A stretch of DNA of 64,000 nucleotides. Origin: Euphorbia lathyris. Its lineage: Eukaryota > Streptophyta > Magnoliopsida > Malpighiales > Euphorbiaceae. The stretch lies in the NCBI RefSeq assembly GCF_963576675.1, contig NC_088918.1, forward strand, positions 35,001,501-35,065,500, read 5' to 3'. The notes under the pieces were generated by a model. It ran no database searches and was not told where the DNA came from. It saw only the letters and a program-made list of their open reading frames with translations. Of this stretch, positions 32,769-44,080 are shown one piece after another. The position numbers and the translations under genes are program-made. Position 1 is the first letter of the stretch, and each line of letters starts with the position of its first letter.

Positions 32769-34616
32769 CTTGTAGGTGCCGCGGCTTCGCCCGGGCGAAC
32801 CGGGGGGTGGACACCGTTGACGACAGATGCTGTGATTGGCGCCGAAAGCAACCAATCGCGGAATCAAGCTGCTCGGTAGGGCCGGAGCTCGAAGTATGGA
32901 AGAGTCGCCACCCACGAATGGGAAATGAACACCGATCCCTTGCGGGAGACCGGTGAGGGTTCGGGAAACTTAGGTACGAGCCGAGAAGGCTAGCTCATTT
33001 CCGGAGAAAGGCTACTAGGCACCTCAACATCGCCCGGTTATGAACCACCGGCCTCCTACTTAGCATGTTAGGCGCTAACGGACTAATCGCATATTTCTTT
33101 AAGTTTAAAATTCATTTGAAACCTTTTCTTTCTCGTTTTGAAAACCATTTTGAGCATATATTATTGAAAGCCATATTAGTAAAGAATCACCCATTTACAT
33201 GAATTTAGAGTATATGGAAGAAAGAGGGAGATATAAGGAAGAATTAATTTACTTACAACGTGAGTTGTGTCTTAAGCCATACATTCAATCTAAACTAATC
33301 TCACTCCCCGAAAAGAAAGTTTATTTACATGGTTCGTGCCTTAATCGCCGTTGGAACGATTTAGGCACGTTTCAAAACCCCGTGGATTTACCTGATGTTC
33401 ACTCGAATCGTCGTTGGAATGATTTGAGCGTTTGAAAACGTGAAATAAGGAGTTTTAACCAAAAACGTGATTAAGCATACAAGTCCATTTATTTTTGTGC
33501 AAAATCGTTTAGTTAGGAAAACGATTCAAAACTCTATTATTTACAAGGAAAACGATTTTAATTACAAGGTTCGCTTAATCCGTCGTTGGAACGGATCAAG
33601 GTTTTAAAACGTGGGATTTTAGAAAGTCGTTTGAAATGGCAAAGAACTAAAAACCTTTTATTTACATTAAGCACATCTAGAAACCTTTAGTTTAAATAAA
33701 CAAATTGAACTCTTTTTTATGGTTTATTTTTCCCTTTTCACTCAATTAACTCCATTTGAACATAATTACAACAACTAACAAATTAGACCCAAATTCACCC
33801 AACCAAAATACTTTTAAAACATATATATATAGGAAATTCAAAAGGAGAATAAATATACATATTTATATAAATATACATTATAGTAAAAATAATAATAATA
33901 CTTATAGATCGAAGATTAAGATAAGAAAAATAATAATAATATATATACAAGAGTTATTAATAAGTAAAAATGGTAATAAATATACTACTAGATATAATAT
34001 ACTTGTATTCTAATTGGAAACCATGTAAAGATAATGGCTAAAGCCCATAAATAAGAAAACTATATTTAACCCCAAAATAGTTTTTATACATAATAAATAT
34101 TTAGGAAATAACCCCCCGTACACAATAATTAATCTAGTTTAAATGATTTTTAAAGGAAGCATATATATATACAAATATCTTTACAAAACCAAATTAATGT
34201 AAATTATGCCCAAATGTACAAAATAAGTAAATACATAAATAAATATTAGTTAGATACCCTCAAAAATAATTTTAATAAATATACTACATAACTATACATA
34301 TATATATAAAGGACCAAATGTCAAAAAAGTTAAGAAAAAGGCTTAAAAGGGGATTTTTAAAATTCCAGGAGCTTTACCGACGGCAAATCCGTCGGTAAAC
34401 TGTCTTTAGTGACAGAAATAGCAAAGTTTCAGAAACAGTCTCTATATTTTCCAGATTTATTAAAATACTTTATATCTAACCTATTCTACCATTTTGGTCC
34501 CTGAACTACCCAAATCGGGTCATAGTCTATAACGGAGTATCCCAAAACGATGTTTTATTTCAAAAACGTTAATTTAAAAAACTTTTCTAAATTCTATATT
34601 TACAACGTTTTAATCC

Positions 34617-35031
34617 TGATGATCCGCGAAGCCAAAACGGGCCGAATCATAAACACGGGCCCAATCTACACTTAGACCCATGGTCCAAGATCAAACGGGC
34701 TCCGAATAAAGGAAGCGGGTAAAGCGAATAACCACCCCGACATCCTAAACGGAGCATTAAAACTCCCACTCAAACACGTTTGTTGCCACGTAAGGGACGT
34801 GGCCTAGAAGGAGTAACCGCCCTCGGCGGTTACTTCAGAACACTTATAAAAAGACATGAGGCCAGAGGGGGAGGTATGTTCATATTTTTCCAGCAATACT
34901 ATTATCAATTTACCAACCCTCCTACAAAAACTGACTTGATCGTCGGAGAGTTTTCCCGGAGATCCTGTCTCCGGTTCTGTTTTGCAGGTAACTACGGTGG
35001 AGATCATCTAATCGGATCCAGCAAGTTATCA
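34617..35031 (+). repeat. 5' LTR of the Tat element
   Basis: TGATGATCCGCG ... AAGTTATCA, 415 bp. A candidate TATA (CTTATAAAAAG) is near 34849. The sequence after it, TTGGTGCGGTGAAGG at 35032, is the candidate primer site; I could not assign its tRNA. Confidence 0.93.
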
Positions 35032-35089
35032 TTGGTGCGGTGAAGGTGGACCTTTTTTACCAACATTTGGTTAAAGGTACACAAAGAAC

Positions 35090-36852
35090 ATGTCAGAACC
35101 ATCACGAACGACCGGCGTGGTGGCTGCTCCTCAACAACCTGTTGTCATCTCCACACAACCATCGACTACTGCCACCATATCTGCGCTTCCACAGCCATCT
35201 CGAGAGCCAAATCAGATAGGTCAGAGTAGTCGCATGAACCCACACAGCCACCCAGGCAACTACTCGAATTACGATCCTAGTATGACGATCCATCCGACCT
35301 GGCAAACATCCCAACCGACGTCGGGAATGCCAGGAATCCTTCCGCTACGACAAACGGAGCCCTTTGTTCACGGATATTCAGAGTTGATGACGTCTGGGGT
35401 GAATACGTCTGGACAGGAGCACACTTGGAACTTTGATCCTATAACTGGACGGCGGCTAGAACCACGGCGGGAACAACTTTCAACACCAATTGGCGGGTGG
35501 ATGCCACCTAGAGTTCACCAGCAGCGGGTGGAAGTGGATCGGCGAATACCCTATATTGAATTGGAAGATCAACTGCGGAGTATGATGGAGCGAATGGGGT
35601 ACACACCAAGGGCGAGAGCAGAGGTGCAGAGCCCTTCGCTCCATCGTTGCGGGAATTTATTCCAGATCACAGGATAAAAGCGCCGGCGATACCTAAATAC
35701 TATGGGGACCCAAATTCTGATCCTGAAGCACATGTCAGGAACTATAGAGAATTAATGGATGTTGCAGGAGCGAGTGAAAGCATAATTTGCAGATTATTCT
35801 CGACCACTTTGGTCGGAGCGGCATCTGATTGGTTTCGGTCTTTACCTACTGAATCCATTCACAACTGGAATCAATACAGTCGTGATTTCTGTGCAAAGTT
35901 CGTGGGCTGTAAAGCAGCGGATGTGACGGATAGGCAGCTGAAGGAGATCAAACAGAGAAATTATAATTCCCTAAGGGAATTTGTTGTCGCATTTAATGAT
36001 ATTCTGGTGCGGTTACAGAACCCGGATATAGTGAGCATTCGCAACATCATAGCGGATGGAACCACGGATTGGAGCATGCGGGAGGAAATCATCCGAAACA
36101 AGCCACGCACCGTGGCTGAACTCATGAAGATAGCAAAAGAATTCATGGAAGTGGACGACGTTAACAGGGAGCATAGAGCTCAAACAATGTGAGAAAGGGA
36201 GGCGGCTAGATACACTTCAGATGGTCGACGGCATCAAAACCAAACACATTACAAGGATAATTTTGTTCGAAAGGGCAATCGTTCCTCTCAAGGGGGGGGA
36301 TACCAAACACCATTGAACACGACTCGTCATGAGGTGCTACTTTGGATTGAGAAAAGCCCCCTGAAAAAGGATGTGCAGTTTCCTGAGGTCAAGGGACGAA
36401 CCAATTTGGGGAGATATCCTAACAAATATTGCAGGTTCCACAGATTGAATGGCCATGACACAAACGATTGCTATGAATTGAAGAAGGAGATTGAAAAGCT
36501 GATCGAGAGAGGCAAACTGAGTCAATTCGTAAGAAAAGAGGCGAGTGACGAGAAAACAACGCTCCCGCATGAAGTGGATGCAAGGCCAGAAAAGAAGCAG
36601 AAAAAAGGGGTGATAAACGTGATAGCAGGCGGGATCTATGAGCCTCCAACAAAAAGGGCTCGCCGTGAACAGCGAAAAAGCAACACACATAGGGGGGATG
36701 CCCTCAATTACTCATTTGCGCGAATCACTGAGCCACATGTGGATGCTTTGGTGATTACAATGGCCGTAGAAGGATGGGACGTTAAGCGGGTCCTTATTGA
36801 TACATGCAGTTCTTGTAATGTTATTACTCGGACTGCATTCAACAAGCTGTGA
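35090..36852 (+). pseudogene. Tat gag and protease region, frameshifted and with nonsense codons
   Basis: The start (ATG 35090) gives a Pro/Gln/Ser-rich N-terminus up to about 35630. The capsid-like part then continues in another frame (AIPKYYGDPNSDPEAHV, WFRSLP), so an indel lies near 35630. A TGA at 36190-36192 interrupts, and the same frame resumes. It holds a C/H knuckle region (YCRFHRLNGHDTNDCYELK) and the retropepsin. The protease active-site region reads VLIDTCSSCNVI, where D-T-G is expected, so the catalytic Gly is Cys (36805-36807). A TGA at 36850-36852 and a further frameshift near 37000 separate it from pol. This copy could not make a normal Gag or protease. Confidence 0.85.
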
Positions 36853-37007
36853 ATTAATGACGAACGAGTGGAACATACGTTCATGGATGTAACTGGTTTT
36901 GGAGGTCAATCATCTCAAACAAGTGGACAGGTGGTGCTGGAGGCAGAAATGGGTGATAAGAATCTAAAATGGTGAGGTGATCTAGAATTCACAATTATCG
37001 ACTCCCA

Positions 37008-40000
37008 TTGGCCTACAACATAATTCTGGGGCGTCCATTCCTATCGGAAACGGAATCGCTCATATCAATGAAGCATTTGGCGTTACATTTGCCAACACAC
37101 CAAGGGCGAGTCATAGTGGAAGGTGATCAACTTGTGTCTCAACAAGCCTATACATTGTCACTTGAACCAAGACCAGATGAAGAGGATAAAGTTGATGAGA
37201 AGTTGCCGGCGGAAGCATTGGGAGAAACGGAACTATTCGCCATCTCAAATGACAAGAACGTACGAATAGCGGCAGGACTCCCAGAAGAAACGAAGAAAGC
37301 CATTACCGAGGTGTTGATCCAATGCGAGTCGGCATTCGCAGCTCCAAATGAAGTGCTGAAGGGAATAAGTCTAGACATAGCAACCCATCGTTTGAATGTG
37401 GACAAAGGTGCAACCCCAGTGCGACAAAAAAAAAGAGGACACGCTCCGGAGAGGCAAAAGGCGATTGAAAAAGCTGTGGCGGATTTGCTAAAATCAGATG
37501 CAATTCGAGAAGTCACCTATCCGGAGTGGCTAGCCAATGTGGTGCTAGTCAAAAAGCCAAATGGAACGTACCGAATATGCGTCGACTTCAAAGATCTGAA
37601 TAAAGCTTGTCCGAAGGATATGTATCCGCTACCTAACATTGATATATTGGTAGATGGGACGGCCGGATTTGAAGCTTTATCGTTCACCGACATGAAATCC
37701 AGTTACCATCAGATACCCATGGAGAAGGCGGATGAAATCAAGACATCATTTATAACTCATCAGGCAACTTATTGCTTCAAGGTGATGCCCTTTGGACTGA
37801 AAAACGCGGGAGCAACATATCAGCGGATGATGAACAAGATATTTTCAGACAAGTCAGGCGAGAACTTCTTGATCTACGTAGATGATATGATCATTAAAAG
37901 CAAGAAGATGCAAGACCATCCGCAGGATATTAAAGAAATCCTGGAAGTGCTGATCAAATATGGCCTCAAATTGAACCCAGAAAAATGCACGTTTGGAGCA
38001 AGAGCAGGAAAATTCCTGGGTTTCATTGTTAGCGGCAAGGGAGTTGAGGCGAATCCGGAGAAAGTAAAAGCGGTGATGGAGATGAAAACACCGAGGAGCG
38101 TAAGAGAAGTACAGAGACTGAATGGGCGATTGGTGGCATTAGGGCGATTCATATCATGCTCAGCTAGGAGATGTCTACCTTTCTACAATGCCATCAAAAA
38201 ATCTAAGTCCTTTGAATGGACGCCGGATTGTCAAGAGGCATTTGAGGGTATAAAACGATTACTATGTTATCCGCCCTTAATGAGCAGGCCAGAGGATGGA
38301 GAAGATTTATTTCTTTATGTATCCGTCACCAGTATGGCGATATGCACTGTGATGGTGCGAGAAGAAGAAGGACAACAATATCCAGTGTACTATGTGAGCA
38401 AAGTCTTGAAGGATGCAGAACTCCGGTATTCGAAGTTAGACAAAATGGCCCTCGCGGTGATAACCACGGCGGCTAGATTAAAGCCATACTTTCAGGCGCA
38501 TACTATCATTGTGAGAACTGGTATTCCAATGCGAAAGGTACTGCAGAAACCTGACGCATCCGGCCGATTGATGGAATGGTCAATTCGCTTAGGAGAATTC
38601 GATATTCGCTATGAAGGAAGACCAGCACTAAAGAGTCAAGTACTCGCCGATTTCGTGAATGAGTTCACGTGGGATGATGACGAATGTCCAGAGGCACAAA
38701 AAGAAGAGTGGAGCATGTTCACAGATGGGGCATTATCCACAGAGGGAGCTGGACTGGGAGTCGTCATCAAAGGCCCGGAGGTTATTCGCATGTACTATGC
38801 GGCAAAGTTAACTTTCGAAACTACCAATAACGCCGCAGAGTATGAGGCAATGATATGCGGATTGAAGTTGCTTAATGAACTTACGCCAGAAAGAGTGGTA
38901 ATCTACAGCGATTCTAAACTTATGATAAATCAGATCACAAAAAATTATCTGGTGAAACAGGAGGATCTAGTAAAATACCATAAAGAGGTCGGCAGATTGA
39001 CGCAGGAGTTAACACGCAAGGGAGTCGTTTGGGAAATGGTGCATGTTCCGCGGGGCCAAAACACAAAGGCTGACGAATTGGCAAAAGCAGCGGCGAGTAG
39101 AGAACCATGGAGTCAAAAAGCATGCGATTTGGAGATAAGATCGGCACCAGCGTTCGAAGTCGATCAGATTATGGTCATCGAAGAACTGGTAGATGATGAA
39201 GATTGGCGGATGCCCATTCGCCAATATTTGGAACAGGGAGATTTGCCGGTTGATAAAAGCTTAGCCAGAAAGCTAATTGGGCAGTCAGCGAGATACTCAA
39301 TTCGAGATGGAACTTTGTATCGGAAATCATATACATGTCCATGGTTGAAATGCATTAGCCGCAATAAAGGAGACTACGTGCTGGGAGAACTACATGAAGG
39401 AATTTGTGGCGCACATGAAGCCTCGGCGGCGTTGGCAAGAAAGGTTAGGTTGATGGGATATTACTGGCCCAAGGTGGTGGATGATTCCCAGAAGATGGTT
39501 GCGGAATGTCGCAGCTGTCAAATCCATGCGAATGAAAAGCATGTTCCCGGAGCCGAACAAATCACTATAATGACGGCATGGCCATTCGCAACATGGGGAA
39601 TCGATATAGTGGGCCCATTCCCAGAAACGACAAAGAAAAGGAAGTACTTGATAGTCGCAGTTGACCACTTCAGCAAATGGGTAGAAGCAGAGGCAGTAAC
39701 CGCTCAAACACCTGAGCGAATGATCGAGTTCTTACGAGAGAACATTATCATGCGATTTGGAATCCCACAAAAGCTTATAACCGACAATGGCACCCAGTTC
39801 AACTGTGTCAAATTCAAAACATACTGCGAAAGCATGGGAATCAAGAATCATTTTTCTTCTGTAAATCATCCTCAATCGAATGGTATGACAGAGGTTACCA
39901 ACAGGGCCATGATTCAGGGAATCAAGAAGCGGCTAGGTGATAAAAAAACAGGTTGGGCGGATGAGATACCCCATATGCTATGGGCATACAGAACTTCTGT

Positions 40001-40334
40001 AAAAGCAGCAACGGGCGAAACACCTTTCTCGCTGGTTTATGGAGCCGAAGCGGTCCTGCCTGTTGAAATCAAGTCGCCTACAGATCGGATAATTTATTAT
40101 TGCGACACACAAAATCCTATCAATATTAGGGATGCATTGGATTCTGTTGAAGAACGAAGGGAAAAAGCTTACATGCAAATGGCAGTGTACCGCAATAGAA
40201 TCAAGAAATATCATGACAGAAGGGTGCGAAAAGTGATAATCAATGAGAACGACTTGGTCTTGAAAAAAGCGGATAAAATACAATCCAGAGAAGGCAAAGG
40301 CAAATTAGGCGTCAACTGGATCATCAACTTTTGA
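37008..40334 (+). CDS. Tat pol: reverse transcriptase, RNase H, archaeal-type RNase H, integrase
   Basis: An open frame of 1108 codons, with the first ATG not defined because it continues from the broken protease. Order: the end of the protease region (LGRPFLSETES), then RT with the YVDD box at 37875-37886. The native RNase H is degenerate at its first Asp. The added RNase H (MFTDGA, TNNAAEYEAM, IYSDSK, KADELAKAA) has its acidic residues present. The integrase has an H/C zinc motif (H-E-G-I-C-G-A-H ... C-R-S-C) and a D-D-E core (IDIVGPF, TDNGTQF, MTEVTNR). The C-terminus is short: after KGKLGVNW the frame leaves the usual sequence. The expected final motif (LPRTWNLENLR) appears downstream at about 40356-40390 in another frame, so a small deletion is likely. 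Confidence 0.9.
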   Translation: MAYNIILGRPFLSETESLISMKHLALHLPTHQGRVIVEGDQLVSQQAYTLSLEPRPDEEDKVDEKLPAEALGETELFAISNDKNVRIAAGLPEETKKAITEVLIQCESAFAAPNEVLKGISLDIATHRLNVDKGATPVRQKKRGHAPERQKAIEKAVADLLKSDAIREVTYPEWLANVVLVKKPNGTYRICVDFKDLNKACPKDMYPLPNIDILVDGTAGFEALSFTDMKSSYHQIPMEKADEIKTSFITHQATYCFKVMPFGLKNAGATYQRMMNKIFSDKSGENFLIYVDDMIIKSKKMQDHPQDIKEILEVLIKYGLKLNPEKCTFGARAGKFLGFIVSGKGVEANPEKVKAVMEMKTPRSVREVQRLNGRLVALGRFISCSARRCLPFYNAIKKSKSFEWTPDCQEAFEGIKRLLCYPPLMSRPEDGEDLFLYVSVTSMAICTVMVREEEGQQYPVYYVSKVLKDAELRYSKLDKMALAVITTAARLKPYFQAHTIIVRTGIPMRKVLQKPDASGRLMEWSIRLGEFDIRYEGRPALKSQVLADFVNEFTWDDDECPEAQKEEWSMFTDGALSTEGAGLGVVIKGPEVIRMYYAAKLTFETTNNAAEYEAMICGLKLLNELTPERVVIYSDSKLMINQITKNYLVKQEDLVKYHKEVGRLTQELTRKGVVWEMVHVPRGQNTKADELAKAAASREPWSQKACDLEIRSAPAFEVDQIMVIEELVDDEDWRMPIRQYLEQGDLPVDKSLARKLIGQSARYSIRDGTLYRKSYTCPWLKCISRNKGDYVLGELHEGICGAHEASAALARKVRLMGYYWPKVVDDSQKMVAECRSCQIHANEKHVPGAEQITIMTAWPFATWGIDIVGPFPETTKKRKYLIVAVDHFSKWVEAEAVTAQTPERMIEFLRENIIMRFGIPQKLITDNGTQFNCVKFKTYCESMGIKNHFSSVNHPQSNGMTEVTNRAMIQGIKKRLGDKKTGWADEIPHMLWAYRTSVKAATGETPFSLVYGAEAVLPVEIKSPTDRIIYYCDTQNPINIRDALDSVEERREKAYMQMAVYRNRIKKYHDRRVRKVIINENDLVLKKADKIQSREGKGKLGVNWIINF

Positions 40335-41061
40335 AATAGAAGAAATGAGCGGCAAAAATCTCCCGCGCACCTGGAATCTAGAGAATCTACGCCTATATAA
40401 ACAGGCCGAGTAGTTCAAGGAAATGACGAGTACTCTTTTTCCTTTTATGAGTTTTTCCCAATGGGTTTTCTGATAAAAGGTTTTAATGAGGCTTTGATCC
40501 CACGCAGTTTATGTACCCATGTAATAAGAAGCCTTTTTTCTTTATCAATAAAGGTATTCAATTATTACATTTATTCAATATACTACGTCCAAATGCGGAT
40601 CCTTTTCAACATGATCACAAAAAACACATAAATGTGTTGCCTATTAAAGAAAGGCGGATGCACGATTACGCATCACTCGCAAAACCTTATGGTTAATCTT
40701 AAAAACACATAAATGTGTTGCCTATTAAAGAAAGGCGGATGCATGATTACGCATCACTCGCAAAACCTTATGATTAACCTTATGATTATTTTCGAAAGAA
40801 AAATCATAAGATAAGGCATAAAATTAAGCGAATAAACGAGTACTCAAAAAATTGCAAAAAGGGTCTGGCCACCCTAGCGAAAACGAAACTAACTACAAAG
40901 AATTACAAGGATGAAGTCGGCAAAAGACAAGGGTAACATATGAAAATAAGGGGCAACAAGGAATAAAACGACAATCGCACATGTAGGTAAAGTGGCAAGT
41001 AAAAGAAAATTAATATATGCGGGCAGTTTGTTACATACAACAGTTCAAAATATAAATCAAA
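40335..41061. repeat. Tat 3' spacer with an 81-bp tandem duplication
   Basis: Noncoding sequence lies between the two convergent gene blocks. A unit containing ACACATAAATGTGTTG occurs at 40620-40700 and 40701-40781 with few differences. A T-rich AATAAA-containing stretch at 40540-40560 could serve as a 3' end signal for pol. No ORF is seen. Confidence 0.6.
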
Positions 41062-43408
41062 CTACGCTACGGCTTCCTCTCCTTCACCCCTATTGCCCTC
41101 CTCGCCCTCAGCGGCTCCCTCATCTCCTCCAGTGGGCGGATTTGCTTCAAGCGAATCCTCAACCCTCGAATCAGTAACCGCTTCAGAGAGAGGTACCTCT
41201 TGCTCAGACTGAGAAACGCCTTGTGGTACCTCTTCTTCCGCGTTCTGATTAGGGATCTCGCAGCTAATTGGAGAGGCCTGAAAACTCTGCCAATCTAAGA
41301 GGAGTACCTCATCCATATCAGCATCCTCGGCTTCCAGCTTGTCCCACTTCTCAGTTAAATCCTTTTTAGGGATGGGAACCTTGGGCCGGTTAAGTATTCG
41401 ATCTGGATGTCCATGCTCATAAGCGGCATGAATTCGCTACCCATACCAATAGATGCGAGCACCATCTTCAGCTAGAATCTCCTCAGCCCTCTTCTTTTGC
41501 ATCTCTAGAGCCTCATTGGATGAATTTAGATCATCAAGGACCTTTTGCAGCTCGTCGGACTTAGCCTGGAGGGATTTGAGAGCTTCCTCCTTCTCGCTCA
41601 TAGCCTTCTGACAAGCGCCTTTAAGAGCCTTTACCTTCCCTTGGACATCATCATAAAGCGACTTCTGAGTCGCCAATTCAGTACCAAGGTTCTCCAACTC
41701 TTTGGCTCGTTCAGCATCCCTTCGGAGAGCGCCCTCCGCAAAATTGATAATCTGCATATAAGACGGCTCGCGAATAAAAAGGGCGAATAAAAACATGCGA
41801 TTACTATGGACACAAAATCCTTGAAAGGGAATGACAAGCTTCTACCCCCAAAACAACAATATACCTCTATGGCGCACTTCTCGATCCCCTCCATAGCAGT
41901 AGGAAGCGGTACTTGTTCTCGCACGCGGGAAGTAGAGGGGAGTCGCCCAAGGACATTGCATATGGAAGAAACAATGTCCTTACAGGAGAAACTCACGGCC
42001 ATGCCAAAGGTCCTAGTCCACCACCCGCTAATATCGGGAATAGGCTGCGAACGCATAAGGAAAGAGATCAGAAGAACAACAGATAGCTTATAAAGAACAA
42101 TAAACATTACAATAAATCAAGATACCTCGTGGATTGGTGTACTGCTCTTTCCTTTTGATGAAGCAGATATGGGTGTACCGCCAACAGTAGGAGATACAGA
42201 TGTGTTTTTCTTCCTGGGACGAGAAGACTCCGTATCTGCATTATTCTTTCGCTTCCTAGTTAAAGGAAGGTCCTCAGAAACAGAAGTGGGACCTTGTGAA
42301 ACGGAAGCGATTAGAAGGGAAGCCGCCTCAACAGAAGGAGCCGCACCCCCAGGAGAATTCGCCCCGGCAACAGAAGTTGTTCCCTCCATCCGCTTCTTCC
42401 TTCTTGCTAGAGCTTTCGCCTCCCGATCTGCAGCGAGTTGAGATAAAGGATCACCCCTGCAAAGGGTTAAAAGAAATCATCAACTTGGAAATGAAAAAAA
42501 AGAAAAGTACCTTGAACAAAAACGCGATAAGGGATATAGACAACGCGATCTCCCTCGCGGTAGGCAATCGCCACTCGACTTCTTAGCATGTGGAAGGCCT
42601 GATCATACGTCCATACAAAAGGAGGCGTACTCTTCAAGAACTTTATAACAGCGGATTCTTCCTCACTGGGGTAACCGAAGTTCAAACTCTTTACATTGGG
42701 CCGGCCCCAGCAGCGAAGGAAGTTTGGATTCCCTTCATTAAACTTGATAAAGAAGTAAGATCGGTCCCACTCGCGGATCTTGTTCAGCTTCTCGTCGAAA
42801 CCATAGTAACCGCTCTGACGGATGAAAGTGAAATACCCCGCCGAACTCTTGAAATGATGAAGCTTGGAGAAAATTTTGAGCGAGAAGGGAACCTCCAAAC
42901 AATCCGCCAGAAATTTATCCAGAGTTAAGTCGGCCCATCCATTGGGATGCAATTGACCGGGTGCGATTCCGTAACCGCCCAGGACGGAAGCAATCTCATC
43001 CGCCAGCGGATACGTGAAACCGCAGATAATCTGGGCGACGAAAATGGTGAAATACCCCTTTGGGTAGTCGCCCGGTCCTCTATCCTCCCCGGGAATGATG
43101 GTCTCGAGACCTTGAAGCCAAGGATACTGCTCCCGCAAATCATCAATTATCTCGCGACAAACTAGGCTTCCTGACCGGTCCTTCTTCGGTAATAAACGGG
43201 GGGTTGGGACAGGTGGCGGAATCAACTTCTTAGGGTCAAAACCTAGACCCTCATCGGTTGTATTCGCTAGGTGGAGGAAGTCGGCGGGATGGGAATCAAA
43301 CCCAGGAGAGCTGGTTGAAGCTTTATCAACCATCTCATCGACCTCATGAGACACCTCGCGGACGTAATTTTCGTCGAACGGTGCGAAATCGAGGTCAAGG
43401 TTCGACAT
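41062..43408 (-). pseudogene. Antisense gene of the Tat element (putative gypsy-type transposon domain plus coiled coil)
   Basis: Antisense exons can be traced. A is 43408-42511, B 42456-42126, C 42044-41865 and D 41751-41062, each bounded by GT and AG. B-C and C-D join in phase. The A-B join is one base out as read. Exon A carries GFTYPLADEIASVLGGYGI, then LHPNGWADL. This resembles the plant family called putative gypsy-type transposon (Pfam Transposase_28-like, from memory). Exon B is Ser/Lys-rich with a basic RKRKNN/RPRKKN stretch that could be a nuclear signal. Exon D is a heptad-rich coiled coil and ends acidic. A single TAG at 41439-41437 breaks exon D. Antisense extra ORFs are known in some Tat elements. 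The function is unknown. Confidence 0.68.
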
Positions 43409-43650
43409 ATTGATGAAGAAAAATGAACAGAAGTAAAGAGCCGAACGAATTACAAGTAACGGAAAGGAAAACTTACATGTGGGAAAGAATACAGAGAAGA
43501 ACGAACACTAAGGGGTTGACGCCGGAGAAGAAATGACAGGAGAAGGAAAGAACAACTTTCGAATTTTGAAAGAACAACTTTCGAATATCCAGACAAAGAC
43601 GAAGAGTCCCCTATAATATGTGAAAAGACCCTAAAGGGCTCTTGTCAAAC

Positions 43651-43665
43651 TAAAGGGGAGGCATG
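43651..43665 (+). other. Polypurine tract of the Tat element
   Basis: CTAAAGGGGAGGCATG ends at the first base of the 3' LTR (43666). Confidence 0.85.
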
Positions 43666-44080
43666 TGATGATCCGCGAAGCCAAAACGGGCCGAATCATA
43701 AACACGGGCCCAATCTACACTTAGACCCATGGTCCAAGATCAAACGGGCTCCGAATAAAGGAAGCGGGTAAAGCGAATAACCACCCCGACATCCTAAACG
43801 GAGCATTAAAACTCCCATTCAAACACGTTTGTTGCCACGTAAGGGACGTGGCCTAGAAGGAGTAACCGCCCTCGGCGGTTACTTCAGAACACTTATAAAA
43901 AGACATGAGGCCAGAGGGGGAGGTATGTTCATATTTTTCCAGCAATACTATTATCAATTTACCAACCCTCCTACAAAAACTGACTTGATCATCGGAGAGT
44001 TTTCCCGGAGATCCTGTCTCCGGTTCTGTTTTGCAGGTAACTACGGTGGAGATCATCTAATCGGATCCAGCAAGTTATCA
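43666..44080 (+). repeat. 3' LTR of the Tat element
   Basis: 415 bp, two differences from 34617-35031 (C/T in CCCAYTCAAAC and G/A in TTGATCRTCGG). Confidence 0.93.

Larger units (their letters stand above)
34617..44080 (+). mobile_element. Tat-lineage Ty3/gypsy LTR retrotransposon with an antisense gene
   Basis: Two 415-bp LTRs (34617-35031, 43666-44080) differ at only two positions by eye and are flanked by AATCC (34612-34616, 44081-44085). The interior holds damaged gag and protease regions, then a long open pol frame with RT, two RNase H domains and integrase. About 2.3 kb of antisense ORFs follow, then a polypurine tract. The extra archaeal-type RNase H before integrase is the hallmark of the Tat lineage. 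The near-identical LTRs mean a very recent insertion, in contrast with the decay of gag. Confidence 0.93.

Noticed and set aside
32771..32960. GC-rich segment resembling rRNA or a structured RNA gene
   Set aside because: It is the terminal part of the 5' LTR next to the primer binding site; no rRNA motif was recognised.
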